Shown: positions 22,317-33,602 of the stretch, piece by piece
How the letters are laid out: each line of letters starts with the position of its first letter
Numbering within the stretch: position 1 is the first letter of the stretch
Source: Porphyra umbilicalis
Lineage: Eukaryota; Rhodophyta; Bangiophyceae; Bangiales; Bangiaceae
Reading direction: 5' to 3'
Assembly: GCA_002049455.2 (NCBI GenBank)
Contig: KV918767.1
Coordinates: forward strand, 304,256-368,255
DNA: 64,000 nt
The notes under the pieces: model-generated
Told to the model about the DNA's origin: nothing
The model's input: only the letters and a program-made list of their open reading frames with translations
Databases searched by the model: none
Made by a program: the position numbers and the translations under genes

Positions 22317-24455
22317 CTACCGCATGCGACGGACTCCCCGCCCACCCCTGTTCATCATCCCCCCCATACCCCCCCCGCGACCGCCGCCGCCCGGTGGTCC
22401 AGGCACCCCAGGCTGCTCGCTCTTGGGGTTCTTAATCGTCTCGTCGACGGCCAGGATTTGGCACGCCGCCTCCGTGGCCGCGGCCAGGGCGTTGAGCTTG
22501 ACCACCGCCGGCTCCCACACGGCCTTGGCCCAGGTGTCGACGACCGAGGCCGAGTCAAGGTCGACCCCGTAGCAGTGGTTCCCGTCGGCCGACGCGTGCG
22601 CCGCACGGAGCTTGTTGAGCACCTCGGTCGAGTCAAAGCCGGCATTGTCGCACAGGGTGCGGGGGATGACCTCCAAGGCGCGCGCGTACGCCGACATGAT
22701 GAGCTGGTCCTTGCCTTCAATCTTGACCGCCGCCGCCCGGATGTGGCGAGACAGGTCCATCTCAATGGCTCCGCCGCCGGGCACCGCCGTCGGGTGCTTG
22801 ATGGCGCGGCGGACGATCATGATGGCGTCGTGGAGGGACCGCTCCGACTCCTCAAGGAACTGGTCCGAGCCACCCCGCACGATGATCGTCGCGGACTTGG
22901 CCTTCGGGCAGCCAGTGAAGACATTGTACCGCTCCTTGCCGAGCTGACGCTCCTCAAAGCGCCCACACTCGCCAAGGATGTCCGCGCCCCCGTCCTTGAG
23001 GTGGTTGACGGTCGTCTGCACGGAACCGCCGACCGCGCGTTGCACCCGCCGCATGTCCTCCTCGGCGACGCGGCCCGCACAAAAGATGTCGCGGTCCGCA
23101 AAGTACTGCGTCGCCACGTCACCAATGGCCAGGCGGGAGAGCACCACCTTGGCGCCCGTGTTGACGCACGCCGCCAGCTTGGCGTAGATAATGCCCCACT
23201 CCGCGTCGACAATCGCCTGATAGTCGGCGGTGGAGTTCACGCGAACCTCGGCATTGTCCTTCTCCGCCTTGAGCTCCAACTCGAGGTTGAGCAGCATGAC
23301 CTTGGGATGGTCAAAGCTCTTGGGCTGCTGCTCGAAGCCGGCGTACGAAAATGTCTTCTTGAATGCCACCCCCGTCACAAGTTGAGAGTCGGTTGTCGAG
23401 CCGCCGTGCACCTTCTTGATGCCAACCATGGAGACGTCCAGGGAGTCGGCGTCAAGCGTCAAAACCGCGTCCGTCACAATGCCCGCAAAGAACTCCCTTT
23501 GGTGGGAGACCAGCTTGGAGTTGAGGGATGTGCCCGCGCAGCGCATTAGCATCTCCCGCCGCTCGGTTGGATTCGTACCCATAATGTCCCGCGCAACCTC
23601 CCGGATGCGAGCGTCGGCAAGCTGGCCAGCCTTACGGAAAGCCCGAATGAGGACCTGCGAGTGTACGCCGTCCTCAATGAACTACCAGCAGCAAAAGATT
23701 GAGAAACAGAACCACCGCAGGCGCGTACGATGCCAGTAAACAACATTGCCCAAGATATAGTAGTGCATCGAACATTCAGGTCAGAGTCTGTTCTGCGGAA
23801 CTCACAAGACCACCACTCGCCGCGCACCACATGGACCACATGGAATCCAAGACCACCTAGCATTCCACCGAGACCGCACCGCCCGCATACCTCTTTGCAT
23901 TTGTTCATCATCTCCCCAGCGAGCAGGATCACCGACGTGGTGCCGTCGCCAACCTCCGCGTCTTGGCTCATGGAGATGTCCACAAGCGTCTTGGCGGCAG
24001 GGTGTACGATTTGCAACAGCTGCACAATAGTCGCCCCATCGTTGGTGATGGTTACCTTCCCGCGGCCCTCATGGATGAGCTTATCCAGGCCGCGGGGGCC
24101 GAGCGTCGTCCGCACCAAGTCAACAACCGCATTGCAGGCGTTAATGTTGGAAATCAGGTGCCCTTTGCCCTGGGAGGTGTCGGTCCCATGCTTGAGCAGC
24201 ACGATCTGAGGCGCCTGCGCTTTGGAAAAAATGAGTACAGAGCGAACCAGCAGAGCGGATGAAAAAGAAAGACACCGATGCGACAACCAGACGAAGAGGA
24301 ATCGGCGGTGTGAGATGGATGTACCAATGTGGCGATGAGCGGCGCCTGGCCGCATCGCTGGCTCCATCGACCGCCAAACAAGGCGCAAACAACCGCAGAG
24401 AGCAGCAGGAGCCCGAAAGACCTGAGCAACAGCAACGTACCAAAAACTGAGACAT
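22317..24455 (-). CDS. CCT7: Chaperonin CCT subunit eta
   Basis: This is the eta subunit of the cytosolic CCT/TRiC chaperonin, which folds actin, tubulin and WD proteins with ATP. Three exons: 24441-24455 (MSQFL), 23891-24214 and 22317-23681. Donors are GTACGT and GTATGC, introns are 226 and 209 bp, both phase 0, and the protein has 567 residues (family about 545). Group II chaperonin signatures are [30 protein letters not shown] and [11 protein letters not shown]. Subunit-specific eta features are [19 protein letters not shown] and the near-terminal [10 protein letters not shown]. The tail is Gly/Arg/Met-rich. The gene is head-to-head with RPA2. Confidence 0.97.
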
Positions 24456-25192
24456 GATGACAACCGCGTCGCGCTCGACGTCGGCTCCCGGATCCCGACG
24501 ATGGCGGATGGCTGCGACGAAGTCGGAACGGTGCACGTCGATGGCCGCGGTCGCCAAGATCCGATACGAAGTGTATTGGTAGCGATGTGACGAGTTGGCT
24601 GTCACTGGTCTGTCAGTACCGAAACTGCGACGTCTGTCGACACGCTAAATATGTGCCGTTGAACCAATAAGTTCGCGAATAATTGTTGTCCCTCATGTAC
24701 CATTGTCTGCAACCGCGTCCTCCCGCCATAAATAGGTGCAACAGAGAAAGAGGCGCGCGGGCGGGAATGGTGCGATTCCGGGGTGGCTGGATTGGGAGAG
24801 CACACGGCTTGCTGGCGCCCGCACGCCGCGAACTCATTGGCGAAAGGGCACCTGCAGCCCCTGCCAGCGAGCTGACGCCGACGGATTCGGGCGCACGGTG
24901 CCGTTGTGTGGTGTGCTGTTTGTGTCGGCTTCTTTCTCGTCTCTGCGTCCATTCGTCGACGGTGTGCGCTTTTTCTCCCCCCTCTCTCTCCCCCCCCCCT
25001 CTCCCCTTCCCACGCCCCTGCACTTGGCTGCCACCGGGCTTGATCGTCAAGCTTGGTGATCGCGCACCTCTTTGATTCTCCCCGGCCGCATTGCCGCCTG
25101 GCCTCCACCCCGAGGTTCTCCCCGCTCGCATTGCCACCGTCCTCCCACCACCCGATCCCGGCACGCACGCCGTCGACCACACCTCCGTCGCT
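24456..25192. promoter_or_regulatory. Shared divergent promoter of CCT7 and RPA2
   Basis: 737 bp separate the two start codons. A TATA-like ataaatag lies at 24728-24735, about 460 bp before the RPA2 ATG. A pyrimidine-rich run (24975-25010) follows. No coding sequence is seen. Assignment of the TATA-like site to either gene is a guess. Confidence 0.4.
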
Positions 25193-25384
25193 ATGTGGAA
25201 TAGCACGGGCCCGTCGAGTGGCTATGGCGGCGGCGGCGGCTACGGTGGGGGTGGTGGCGGCACCGGCGGGTATGGGGGCGGCGGTGGTTATGGTGGGGGT
25301 GGAGGCACCGGCGGGTACGGGGGCGGGGGTGGTTATGGTGGTGGGGGTGCCGGCGGCGGCGGCGGCGGTGGAGGCTTCATCCCA

Positions 25385-25429
<45 letters not shown>

Positions 25430-26311
25430 GGCGGCGGTGGCGGCGGTGGCGGTGGTGCCGCGTCCAACGCCGACGCTGTGCAGCCCGTCACCCTCAAGCA
25501 GCTGTCGACGCTCAACCCCGACTCGAATGAGGCCTTTTCCCTGCACGGCGTCCCCCTCAAGTCTGTCACGTTTGTCGCCCGCATCACCTCCGCAGAGTCC
25601 GCCACGACCAACATCAAGATGACGATGGACGACCTGACCGGCTCCGTGTCGGTCGTCTACTGGCTTGACGCGGGCGACGGCGGCGGCGACGGCGCGGCCG
25701 GGGGCGTGGACCGCGACAAGGTCGGCTTGCTCACCGAACAAACGTGGGTGCGCGTCGTCGGCAAACTGTCGACCTTTGCCCGCGCGCTGAGCGTCAAGGC
25801 CAACCACATCGTGTCGGTGGACGACCCCAACGAGCTCATGTTCCACCGCCTCGACGTCGTCCGCGCCTTTAGCGCGCAGACGAAATTGGGCGGCGCGCCA
25901 CCGCGCGCCGCCGCTGCCGCTGGGGGGGGGGGGATGACCGGCCACACGGGGCGGGGCTTTGGTGCCTCCGCGGGCGGCGGCGGCGCGGGGATGGGGTCGG
26001 GGATGGGGATGGGGATGGGCGGCGGTGGGGGCGGCGGCGCCCCCCCCGCGGCGGCGGCCACCATGGGCGGCGCCGCCGGCGGCGGTGGGGGCCTGGGCGA
26101 GGGCCTCTCCCACGCCCAATCGCAGCTGCTCGAGGTCATCCGCGTGCGCTCCGAGTCGATTACGGGCGTGTCGTACGCCGAGATTGTGGCGGCGATGCGG
26201 CACACGGGGATTGCCGAGGGGGCCCTGCGGGGGGCCCTCGAGGTGCTGTCTGCAGAGGGGCACATCTTCTCCACGTCGGACGACGACCACTACAAGGTGT
26301 GTGACGTTTGA
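25193..26311 (+). CDS. RPA2: Replication protein A 32 kDa subunit
   Basis: This is the middle subunit of the single-strand DNA-binding RPA heterotrimer, used in replication and repair. It is a single exon of 372 residues (family about 270). Residues 1-95 are Gly/Tyr-rich (SSGYGGGGGYGGGG) ending in a long poly-Gly tract coded by GGC/GGT repeats (about 25384-25455). The OB fold spans about 100-220 (QPVTLKQLSTL, FVARITSAESATTNIKMTMD, DDLTGSVSVVYWLD, WVRVVGKLSTF) with a Gly/Asp insert in one loop. A second low-complexity Gly/Met linker follows. The C-terminal winged helix is at about 300-372 (SQLLEVIRVRSE, EGALRGALEVLSAEGHIF, DDDHYKVCDV). The N-terminal phosphorylation region of animal RPA2 is replaced by Gly/Tyr repeats. 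Confidence 0.95.
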
Positions 26312-26616
26312 GGGGGGGGGGTTGCCGCGGGGGGGGTGGCCGCGCGTATGTTCATGGTGGCGTGTAGGGGGTTGGGGGTGGCGAGATGCGTATGGATGGC
26401 GTGACTGCCGTGTGTATCGGCCGTGCTCCGCTCGCTTTCTGGTCATGGCTGTTTTGTCTTGGTGTGCGATCTCTTGTGTTTCTCTAGAATATCATGCGCT
26501 GCCACGTAGCCGTCTATATGAAACAAACGCCGACGGCCCGCGGTTTGGCACAGCACCCGACGCTCCCCACACCCAACCCCTGCAGTTGGCCGCGTTCGAC
26601 ACGGTGCGCGCCCCCC
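26312..26616. other. Convergent 3' spacer
   Basis: About 300 bp between the stops of RPA2 and the SDR gene. It starts with G runs and becomes T-richer at 26430-26490. No gene is seen. Confidence 0.5.
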
Positions 26617-27579
26617 TCACGCATTGACGTTGTCCGTACAGTTCCCCCTCCAAAACCCCTCGTACGTATGCACGGGCGCCCAGCCGAGCGCCGCCCGCGT
26701 CGCCGCCCCGTCAATGCGCTTGCCCATCACCCCCGGGTCGGTCGGCAGGGCGGGCCCCCCCCGCCCCGCAAACCGCTCGTGCGCCATCGTCGCCGCCACG
26801 AGCGCCTCCACCGTCAGGGGCACCCCGTCGGTGACCACAAACGGGGCGCCGCCCACATCCGTCGGCGCCCCCCGCGGCAACCGCAACGCCGCCACCACCG
26901 CCGCCGCCGCGTCGTCATAGTGCAGCATGTTGATGTATAGGCGGCGGGGCATGGCCGCCTCGGCTGTCCCGACAAACCGCGTGTGGCCCCCAACGCGCAG
27001 CGCGTACAAGCCGCCGAGGCGCACGACGACGCCGCCGCGGTCGCGGATGACCGCCTCGGCGGCGGTGACGCGGCCGTCGGCGGGGGTGCCGTGCTCGGTG
27101 ATGGCGCCGCCCCCCTTTTCCGCGAGCGCCGACGTGGAGGAGGTAAAGACGAGGCGCCCGCCGCCCGCGGGGCCCGCCCACAGGGCGGCCGCCCGCGCCG
27201 CCTCGGCACCGTAATCGTCGGCCGAGCGGGGGGTCATGGAGAAGACGACGTTGGCAAAGCGACCGCCGTCGCTGTTGTCGGGCGCGGCGCCCGCCGCCGC
27301 ATCCGCGTCGGCGCGGGTGCGGGGCTCGGCGCCGGTCGCGGTTAGCCGCGCGTGGCGGTCCGTGCTGCGCGTTTCCGCCACGACCCGCGGGGGCGCCGCG
27401 TCGTCATGGGCGCCGGGGAGGGCGCGCCACGCCGCCGCCACGCGGGTGCCGAGCGTGCCCGCGCCGACGATGAGGAGGTCCCCGACAGCGTCTGGGCGGG
27501 GGGCGGGGGGGGGGGGCGCCACCGCCGCGGGGGTGCTGGTGGTGTCGTGCGCCGCTGGGGGGGGGGCCGTGGCCACCAT
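26617..27579 (-). CDS. SDR-type NAD(P)-binding protein (YeeZ/epimerase-like)
   Basis: This is a short-chain dehydrogenase/reductase of the atypical or extended type, substrate unknown. The ATG at 27579 begins MVATAPPPAAHDTT. Upstream in-frame codons lack an ATG. The protein is 320 residues. After a Pro/Ala leader of about 30 residues, which could be a plastid or mitochondrial targeting peptide, comes the Rossmann motif LLIVGAGTLGTRVA. Further conserved features are VVFSMTP, RLVFTSSTSAL and GGVVVRLGGLYAL. The conserved block NMLHYDDAAAAVVAAL and the C-end WAPVHTYEGFWRG follow. The GAGTLG form and lack of a clear YxxxK favour the YeeZ-like group of NAD-dependent epimerases over classical SDRs. 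It is downstream of, and convergent with, RPA2. Confidence 0.8.
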   Translation of the reverse strand: MVATAPPPAAHDTTSTPAAVAPPPPAPRPDAVGDLLIVGAGTLGTRVAAAWRALPGAHDDAAPPRVVAETRSTDRHARLTATGAEPRTRADADAAAGAAPDNSDGGRFANVVFSMTPRSADDYGAEAARAAALWAGPAGGGRLVFTSSTSALAEKGGGAITEHGTPADGRVTAAEAVIRDRGGVVVRLGGLYALRVGGHTRFVGTAEAAMPRRLYINMLHYDDAAAAVVAALRLPRGAPTDVGGAPFVVTDGVPLTVEALVAATMAHERFAGRGGPALPTDPGVMGKRIDGAATRAALGWAPVHTYEGFWRGNCTDNVNA

Positions 27580-28115
27580 CGTGTGGGGCGGGGGGGGGTA
27601 GAGACGGAGGGGGGGGCCGACCACCGAGACGCGTAGCGACCGTGACGTGGTGGCGGGGTCGGCGGTGTCATTGGCGCGGGCGGCGGTCGGTTCGACGGCG
27701 GTATGTACTGTAGCGGTGGATGGAGGTGGAGGGCGACGCGGGCCCGAGAGAAACGGCCAGCCCTGCTCCTGGCGCCAAGAGGCGGCCCTGGCGGCTCTGG
27801 TCGTGCGTTGAAAGTCATGCGGAACACAATCAACTGTTGCATGGTCAGGCGCAGATCAATGGCACTCGAGACTCTGCTGGTTTTCGTGCATCTTCAATCC
27901 GCCGATCGAGTTGCTGACCGGTTGTCGTTGTCTTGGAATGGCCGGACCGCTTCCCGCGGGAACGTCATGCCTGCGCGGTGCGACCACCGGAAGCCGAACG
28001 AACAAAGTAACTGGAGCCAGTGCTCCTCCCTCCGACCCCCCTCCCTTCCCCCCAAACCCATGCTACCCGCACGTGGACGCCCTTTCCACCCTGCCACTCC
28101 TCCCCCGCCTACACG
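27580..28115. other. Spacer upstream of the SDR gene
   Basis: About 540 bp between the stop of the membrane-protein gene and the start of the SDR gene, both on the minus strand. It has mixed composition with no coding sequence or clear promoter element. Confidence 0.45.
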
Positions 28116-29861
28116 TCAAAACGATTGATACAGCCCGTCGGGCGACGCCAACCACTCGTCAATCGCCTGCGCCGGCGCCGCGGCCGACGGCATGGTCGGC
28201 GGCAGCTCGGCCCAGGGCCCCCCGGCTACCCCCACCCCGCCCCCATCCTCCGTTCCGACCGTCGACAGGAGCGCGGCGGGCATGGGCGGCGGTGGCAGGT
28301 GGCCCGCCGACGAGGTGGCCGTCGCGCCCGCAGGCCACCCACCGCCGGCGGGTCGGGCGCGCGCCGGCGCCGGTGCCGTGGCGGAGGCGGCGGCGGCGGC
28401 GGCGGCGCCCGGTGGCCCCCCGGGGTTGCTCCCCCACAGCGCCGACGTGCCGTCCATGCTGTCAATGACGGGCGACGTGCCGCCGGTCAGCGGCCACGCG
28501 TCGCCGGAAGGATTCCCGTCCTGCGCCTCGGGGCCAGGGGGGCGTGGGGGCAGCCCAGGGGGTGCGGCCCCACCCGGCACGGCGTGGGGGTTGTGGGTCG
28601 GGTGGGGGGCGGCAAGGGGGTGGGACCCTGGTGGGTCTGGGCGCGTGCCGCCACCCAATGGGGGACCTTGTCCAGCGTGGGGGGGTGGGCCGTGGCCGGG
28701 GTGGCCAGGGACGGAGGGGCGTCGACCGCCGCCCGGGTCGGCAGCCGCCAGCACTGGCGCTCCACCGCTTGGGGGGGGCTCGGCCGACGCGCTTGTCCAA
28801 GTGTCGGGCGCCGGCGCGCCCCCGTTCGCCTCTGCCAGTTGCGCCGGCGGCATGTCCGCCGGGGGCGACACTCCCTCGGCCAAAGGCGGCAGCCCCGCGT
28901 CCGCTTCCGCCGCCGCCTTGCGCCGCCTCCGAACGATACAAAACACCACACCGACGAGGAGGGCGACGGCGAACAGTGCACCGAATACGGCACCGACAAT
29001 CGGAGCGACGTGCGTGCCGCCGCTGCCGCCTTGATCCACGTTGTGGCTTCCCCGTACGCCCCCAGACGCCTGGCCGTCGGGCCCGTCGTCTGTGCCATTG
29101 TCATTATCCCCCTCGCCTCCCCCGCCGATCGCGTAGAAGCACAGGTCGGAACCGACGCTCAGGAGCGCTAGTGGCTGCCCTTGGTCAGCTCCCAGCAACG
29201 CTGTCTTGGATGTGGCGGTCGTAAAGAGAAAGAAGGCCGCATCGTCGCGCCCCTTGCCGCCCTCTCCACAATCCCAGCCCGTTGGCAGCAGCAACAGCGC
29301 CGCACCGTCATCGTGGCCCCCAATCGCCTCTAACACGTCCCGCTGGTCGGCCTCAAGGATCGTTAAGCTCACGTCGAAGGCGGCTCCAAACAGGCCTTTG
29401 ACGCCATCAACAGTGCAGGGGCGGCCGTCAAAGGATATGGCGTCGGTGGGGAGGGCGATCGTGCCGGCGGTCGACCTGAATGTCAGGTCGGTGACTCGGA
29501 AGTTGACGGGGCACCCGCCATTGTCGGTTACCCGAACGTACCGTTGGTCTTCGATGCTCACGTCCCCGCCGCCGAAAATTTTGCGGGAGAGACGGGGGGT
29601 AGTGGGGTTGGTGGTAGTTACGCGTGCGAGGGGAGTGTGGGGCACGGATGCGGCGGCCACCGCCGAGCCTGTATGGTGCACCCGGGGAAGAGGGCCGACA
29701 GCAGTGGCTTCAGTTGGCCCCCCCGCCGCCACCCCCATCACGGCCAAGACGGACACAGCAACAGCGGCGGCGGCGCCACGTGGGCGCGCCGCGGGGATCG
29801 CCGCGCGGCGTCGACGCCACGGGAAGCGGTTGTCTGGAAGGAACAGCAGGCGGGTGTTCAT
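28116..29861 (-). CDS. Single-pass membrane protein with Pro-rich tail, function unknown
   Basis: I do not recognise a family. The first true ATG is at 29861 (MNTRLLFLPDNRFPWRRRR), giving 581 residues. A signal peptide or anchor (AAAAVAVSVLAVMGVAAG) follows the basic stretch at about residues 28-46. The lumenal or extracellular part (about 60-285) contains paired Cys and beta-rich text such as DQRYVRVTDNGGCPVNFRV, AISFDGRPCTVDGV and LLLLPTGWDCGEGG. An acidic Gly/Asp linker leads to a transmembrane helix, VGAVFGALFAVALLVGVVF, followed by the stop-transfer RRRRK. The remaining 240 residues are a disordered Pro/Gly/Ala tail. This is a type I topology and suggests a surface receptor or cell-wall sensor. 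The role is a guess. Confidence 0.7.
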   Translation of the reverse strand: MNTRLLFLPDNRFPWRRRRAAIPAARPRGAAAAVAVSVLAVMGVAAGGPTEATAVGPLPRVHHTGSAVAAASVPHTPLARVTTTNPTTPRLSRKIFGGGDVSIEDQRYVRVTDNGGCPVNFRVTDLTFRSTAGTIALPTDAISFDGRPCTVDGVKGLFGAAFDVSLTILEADQRDVLEAIGGHDDGAALLLLPTGWDCGEGGKGRDDAAFFLFTTATSKTALLGADQGQPLALLSVGSDLCFYAIGGGGEGDNDNGTDDGPDGQASGGVRGSHNVDQGGSGGTHVAPIVGAVFGALFAVALLVGVVFCIVRRRRKAAAEADAGLPPLAEGVSPPADMPPAQLAEANGGAPAPDTWTSASAEPPPSGGAPVLAAADPGGGRRPSVPGHPGHGPPPHAGQGPPLGGGTRPDPPGSHPLAAPHPTHNPHAVPGGAAPPGLPPRPPGPEAQDGNPSGDAWPLTGGTSPVIDSMDGTSALWGSNPGGPPGAAAAAAASATAPAPARARPAGGGWPAGATATSSAGHLPPPPMPAALLSTVGTEDGGGVGVAGGPWAELPPTMPSAAAPAQAIDEWLASPDGLYQSF

Positions 29862-30979
29862 AGCGAGCACGCAAACGGTGGAGATGAGAAGGAAGGCGGA
29901 GCAGTTGACAGAATTTTCGCAGGTGCTGGATGCAGTGGCAGCCTTGACCGACAAGGCCGTCCGGCTATGGCGGGGAGGAGAGCGAGGCGACGGGAGTCGG
30001 AAGACCGAAAGGTGGACACCGCGACGCAGGAGGCGGCATTCGCATCACTACGGCCAATGTGGTATGAGCTTGGGATGCAGCTCAGGGAATTCACCACCGA
30101 CCATCGTCAACCGTGGGTGTCATCCAGTGGGGAGCGCGCGCGTCCTGACCGAGCAGGCGGCGCAACGCCGACCGCCCCAAGGCATGGTGTGGGGGGAGTG
30201 AAGGGGAGACGGTATCACGAGTGGGGACGGACCGCCCATCAGCCCTTCCATCCGAATGCAGAAGGCCGCGGCCTGGCGTGGCTGGCTCCGGCAGCGCAAG
30301 TGACTCAACAGCCATCGGTCCCGGTCTCTCAAGGTGAGGGACCCCGATGACGAGAGCGGGTTCTACCGCCAGCCCCAGCACATGGACGGGCAGGTCGAAA
30401 ATGAAACGAGCGGCCGATGCACGCACCCGGCGACAACCACGCCGACCCGTCGTGACGCATATGTTTCACGGCTCTCGCCAACGTCGTGTAGGGCGCTGCG
30501 GCGGTTGCTTCGGCGAGGACACCGGGCGCCACGGCCACGTTGGCAGCCCCAAACTTCGCCGGGAGCGAGGGCGGACCCACGTGCCTCACGAGAGCAACGT
30601 CCGTGCGGAGAGCGCGAGGCGTCCGGTGAACGGGCTGAAGGGGTACAGCACGGCACACACGTATCCCAGGGTCCGGTCCTCAAACCTCCTCTTCTTCGAT
30701 CGTTTACGCTTCGCAGCTCTGCATGAGCTGCGAACTACTCATCATGGACATAAGTAGGACTTGGTCGCTGACTTACTACCTCATGGTTGGGGTGCGCGTG
30801 CTCCATGGAGCGGATCCACTGCCAGTCGCCTGTTTTCCCCCTAAACGAGCCTGCCGACCTGTCCCCGGTGTACGCCCCCCTGCCCTCGCCGTTCCTTGTC
30901 TGAAACACGCACTGCTACCATTCGCACTGCTGCCTTTGTTTTGTTCTGCTTTTTCCTCTCTCTCCTCTGTGCCGTCATT
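29862..30979. other. Divergent spacer before AP-1 sigma
   Basis: 1.1 kb between the membrane-protein start and the AP-1 sigma start codon. Composition falls from GC-rich to about 55 percent GC toward 30950, where pyrimidine-rich sequence precedes the ATG. No gene is seen. The short open frames show no family features. Confidence 0.45.
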
Positions 30980-31805
30980 ATGGTGCGTTTTGCTGTCTCA
31001 CTTGCGCGGTGGTAGTCTGCGTCGGACGAAGTCTGCTGCGGTTGTATTCTTTCCATATGCACATGGCTGCGCCGTGTGCTCTTGTGGTATTCTGACCTGT
31101 CGTTTATGATTTCTGCCCTTTCATGCGAGCCTTGCCTTTATTGCAATGCTTTCTGTCGCATATTGTGCTTCGCTGGTGCTGCCGCTTTTCTTTTTTTTCT
31201 GCTGCCTTCGTCGGTTCCTCCTGGTGCTTTTGTCTCTGCTATAGATTCACTGGATGATGCTCATATCGAGGCAAGGCAAGGTGCGGCTCTCTAAATGGTT
31301 TGACGCCTCCACCATCGCCCAGCGCACGGCCATCATGCGGGACGTCGTCACGCTCGTGCTCCCGCGCCCGTCGGTGATGTGCAACATTGTCGAGTGGACG
31401 TCCCCCCCGCCGCCGTCATCCTCTGCATCCCCGTCCGAATCGTCGTCCGCTTCGTCGACGTCTCTCGCGCGAAAACTCATCTACCGCCGGTACGCGTCCC
31501 TCTACTTTGTGCTCTGCATCAGCGACGGGGACAATGAGCTGTCTGCCCTTGAGACTGTTCATCTGTACGTTGAGTCGCTCGATAAGTACTTTGGCAACGT
31601 GTGCGAGCTGGACGTCATCTTCAACTTTGACCGTGCCTACTTTCTTGCGGATGAGCTCTTCCTCGCCGGGCACTTGCAAGAGACCAACCGGGCGACGGTG
31701 CTGCGAAACGCGCGCGCCGCGGACGAGTTGGCGGAGCGGGTCGTCAAGTTTTCGGAGAAGGACGCGGCGGCCCGTCGGGCTGCGGGCGTGACGTCGCGCG
31801 TCTAG
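30980..31805 (+). CDS. AP1S: AP-1 clathrin adaptor sigma subunit
   Basis: This is the small subunit of the AP-1 adaptor, which sorts cargo at the trans-Golgi and endosomes. Exon 2 (31245-31805) opens IHWMMLISRQGKVRLSKWF, one residue short of the universal MIHFVLLISRQGK start, so the Met must come from an upstream exon. The best donor is at 30980, where an ATG is followed directly by GTGCGT. The 262-bp intron ends in a T-rich tract and TATAG. The product is 187 residues (family about 155-160). The excess is a Ser/Pro insert (WTSPPPPSSSASPSESSSA) before LIYRRYASLYFVLCIS. Longin core motifs DNELSALETVHLYVESLDKY and CELDVIFNFDRAYFLADELF are intact. An internal Met start (31254) would clip the first strand. 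Confidence 0.88.
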
Positions 31806-33602
31806 TATCTCGGGGTGGGCGGTCCACGGGTGTGCGTGCGGCGCTGTCGGTGGGGGGCAGGGGAACCTCGTACTCGTGTACCCCGTTTCGACCGACGCGC
31901 GCATCGGCTGGGGCGTGTAGGGTGCCATCCGCGCGTGGCTTTCTCGCCCGCCGTCATTGAAGAGGGGGGCGGGGACTGCGGTGGAGGTGGGCAGCCAGGG
32001 GTCGGCTAGCGGGAGTGCTCGGTACCCTTTGCGACGTGAATGATAGTGGCTCGGGGGAGCGTCGAGGGACATGAGGAGCGCTGCATGTCTGTTGTGACTG
32101 GTCGCGGTGGCGCCCAGCCCCCCCTTTTGTGGTGGGTGAGCGCACGGAGGCCGACGACATTCGCAGCGGTGCATGCGCTCCGTGGGGGTGGAACGGGAGG
32201 TGGACTGTCTGTTTACTCTGCTGACGGTTGGGCTCGACGCCGCCGGATGATTGTCAGATGCCGTCGCTCTCCCGCCGCCGTCGAGGCGGTGGTGGCTGGG
32301 GCGGGCATCCGTCGTGTGGCATTGCGGTTGTCCTTGGCCGCCATTGTGTCGTCGGGCTCCCCGGTGTTTACGGCTCGCCGTTGCGAACCGTCCGGGCCGT
32401 GGCGAAGTCGTCTTTGGGGCGACATCGCTACGTGTTGTTGGTGATGACCTGCCAGTCGGTGGTGGGCTCACGGTGGCATGGCAACGGCTGTCGTCGCGCA
32501 TCGGTGAGGCAGGCGAGGTGCGTGTGTGAGGCGGTGGCGACCGCTTGTCGCCGGCGGAGGCGCCACGCCCTGTGCCGTCGGTGGCGTTTCCGCCTTGGAC
32601 GCCCCGCCCCGTCTCAAACGGTGCGTGTGTGAGCACCGTCCCCCCTCGGCCCTGGCCAGCGGACGTGCCCGCCGTGACGCTGCGGCAGCGGCATGGGCCA
32701 TGCAGGCTCAGTCGCCAGCTCTTTTGGTCGGCTGTTTCCTGTCGTGTGTCGCACTCTGTGTGTCTCGCTTGTTCGTTGGCGCGGGGCCGCGGCTGGGGCT
32801 GCATATTGTGCTCTGCCCCTTGTTTTTCCACATAAATAGAGGTAGTCGGATTCATGCAAGGCAAGGTGTGTCTGCCTGGTTGTGCGAGGCGTGTGCTGCT
32901 TTATAAATCGCAGCTACGGTCGACAGTATCAGGGACGCGTTCGCTGAGGCCAGCGACCCAGCTGTGGAGGCCAGCGACCCAGCTGTGGAGGCCAGCGCCG
33001 TCGGCGTTGACGGCGGCATGAGTCCCAGTTCAGCATCACGGCCACTCGCGCCTTAACCCTTCCCTACACCCCTCCCGCTCCGGCGGGGGCGCTAGGGGGG
33101 TTGCTCGCCTCAGCGCCGGCGTCCGCCCCAGCCCCGTGAAGGGATTGCGGAGGTGGCCGCGACGGTGCGCGGTGCAACGGGGTCGACCCTCCCCCCCCCC
33201 CGCGATGCACCACTCCCGGGAGGTGGGATCCCACCTCCGCTGCCGTCACGGCCACCCACGCCTGCTGCCGGCGAAAAAAAAAAAAAAAATCAACTCAACT
33301 CGAAAGACATAAAGTAGCACCCGTATTTCGCACCCTATGTGCGGAAGCGCGCCAACTGCAATCGACTTCACCATCGCTCGGGCCTCCACGACGAACAGTA
33401 CTGTGTGACATGCGTGTGTATGAGGTTGTCGGACCTCTTTTTTGAAGGCAGTTGGCCCCGCTGCCCCTGCGTGTGATACCTCTCCTCTACCTTGACACCG
33501 ACGCTGACCGAAAGTCGCTCGTGTTCAAGACTAGTACGGCGTACACGCGTCGTTGCTTGGCTGCGTGGCGTTGTCGTCGCCCTTTGGGGCACGGCTGGTC
33601 AC
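31806..33602. other. 1.8 kb spacer between AP-1 sigma and DCAF7
   Basis: No gene is recognised. It contains TATA-like sequences (cataaatag at 32830-32838 and tttataaatc at 32901-32910), a 21-bp direct repeat twice in tandem (about 32949-32992), a G/C-rich patch with a C run at 33188-33200, and an A16 tract (33271-33286). The open frames have no family features. Confidence 0.5.
32949..32992 (+). repeat. Tandem 21-bp repeat, two copies
   Basis: The unit ggccagcgacccagctgtgga occurs twice head to tail, and a third partial copy (ggccagcg) follows. Confidence 0.75.

Noticed and set aside
27580-27624. Upstream extension of the SDR gene
   Set aside because: The in-frame codon at 27624 is GTG, not ATG. 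The first ATG is at 27579.
32830-32910. TATA boxes as a promoter for DCAF7
   Set aside because: They lie about 700 bp before the DCAF7 start with no supporting structure, so I list them only as landmarks in the spacer.
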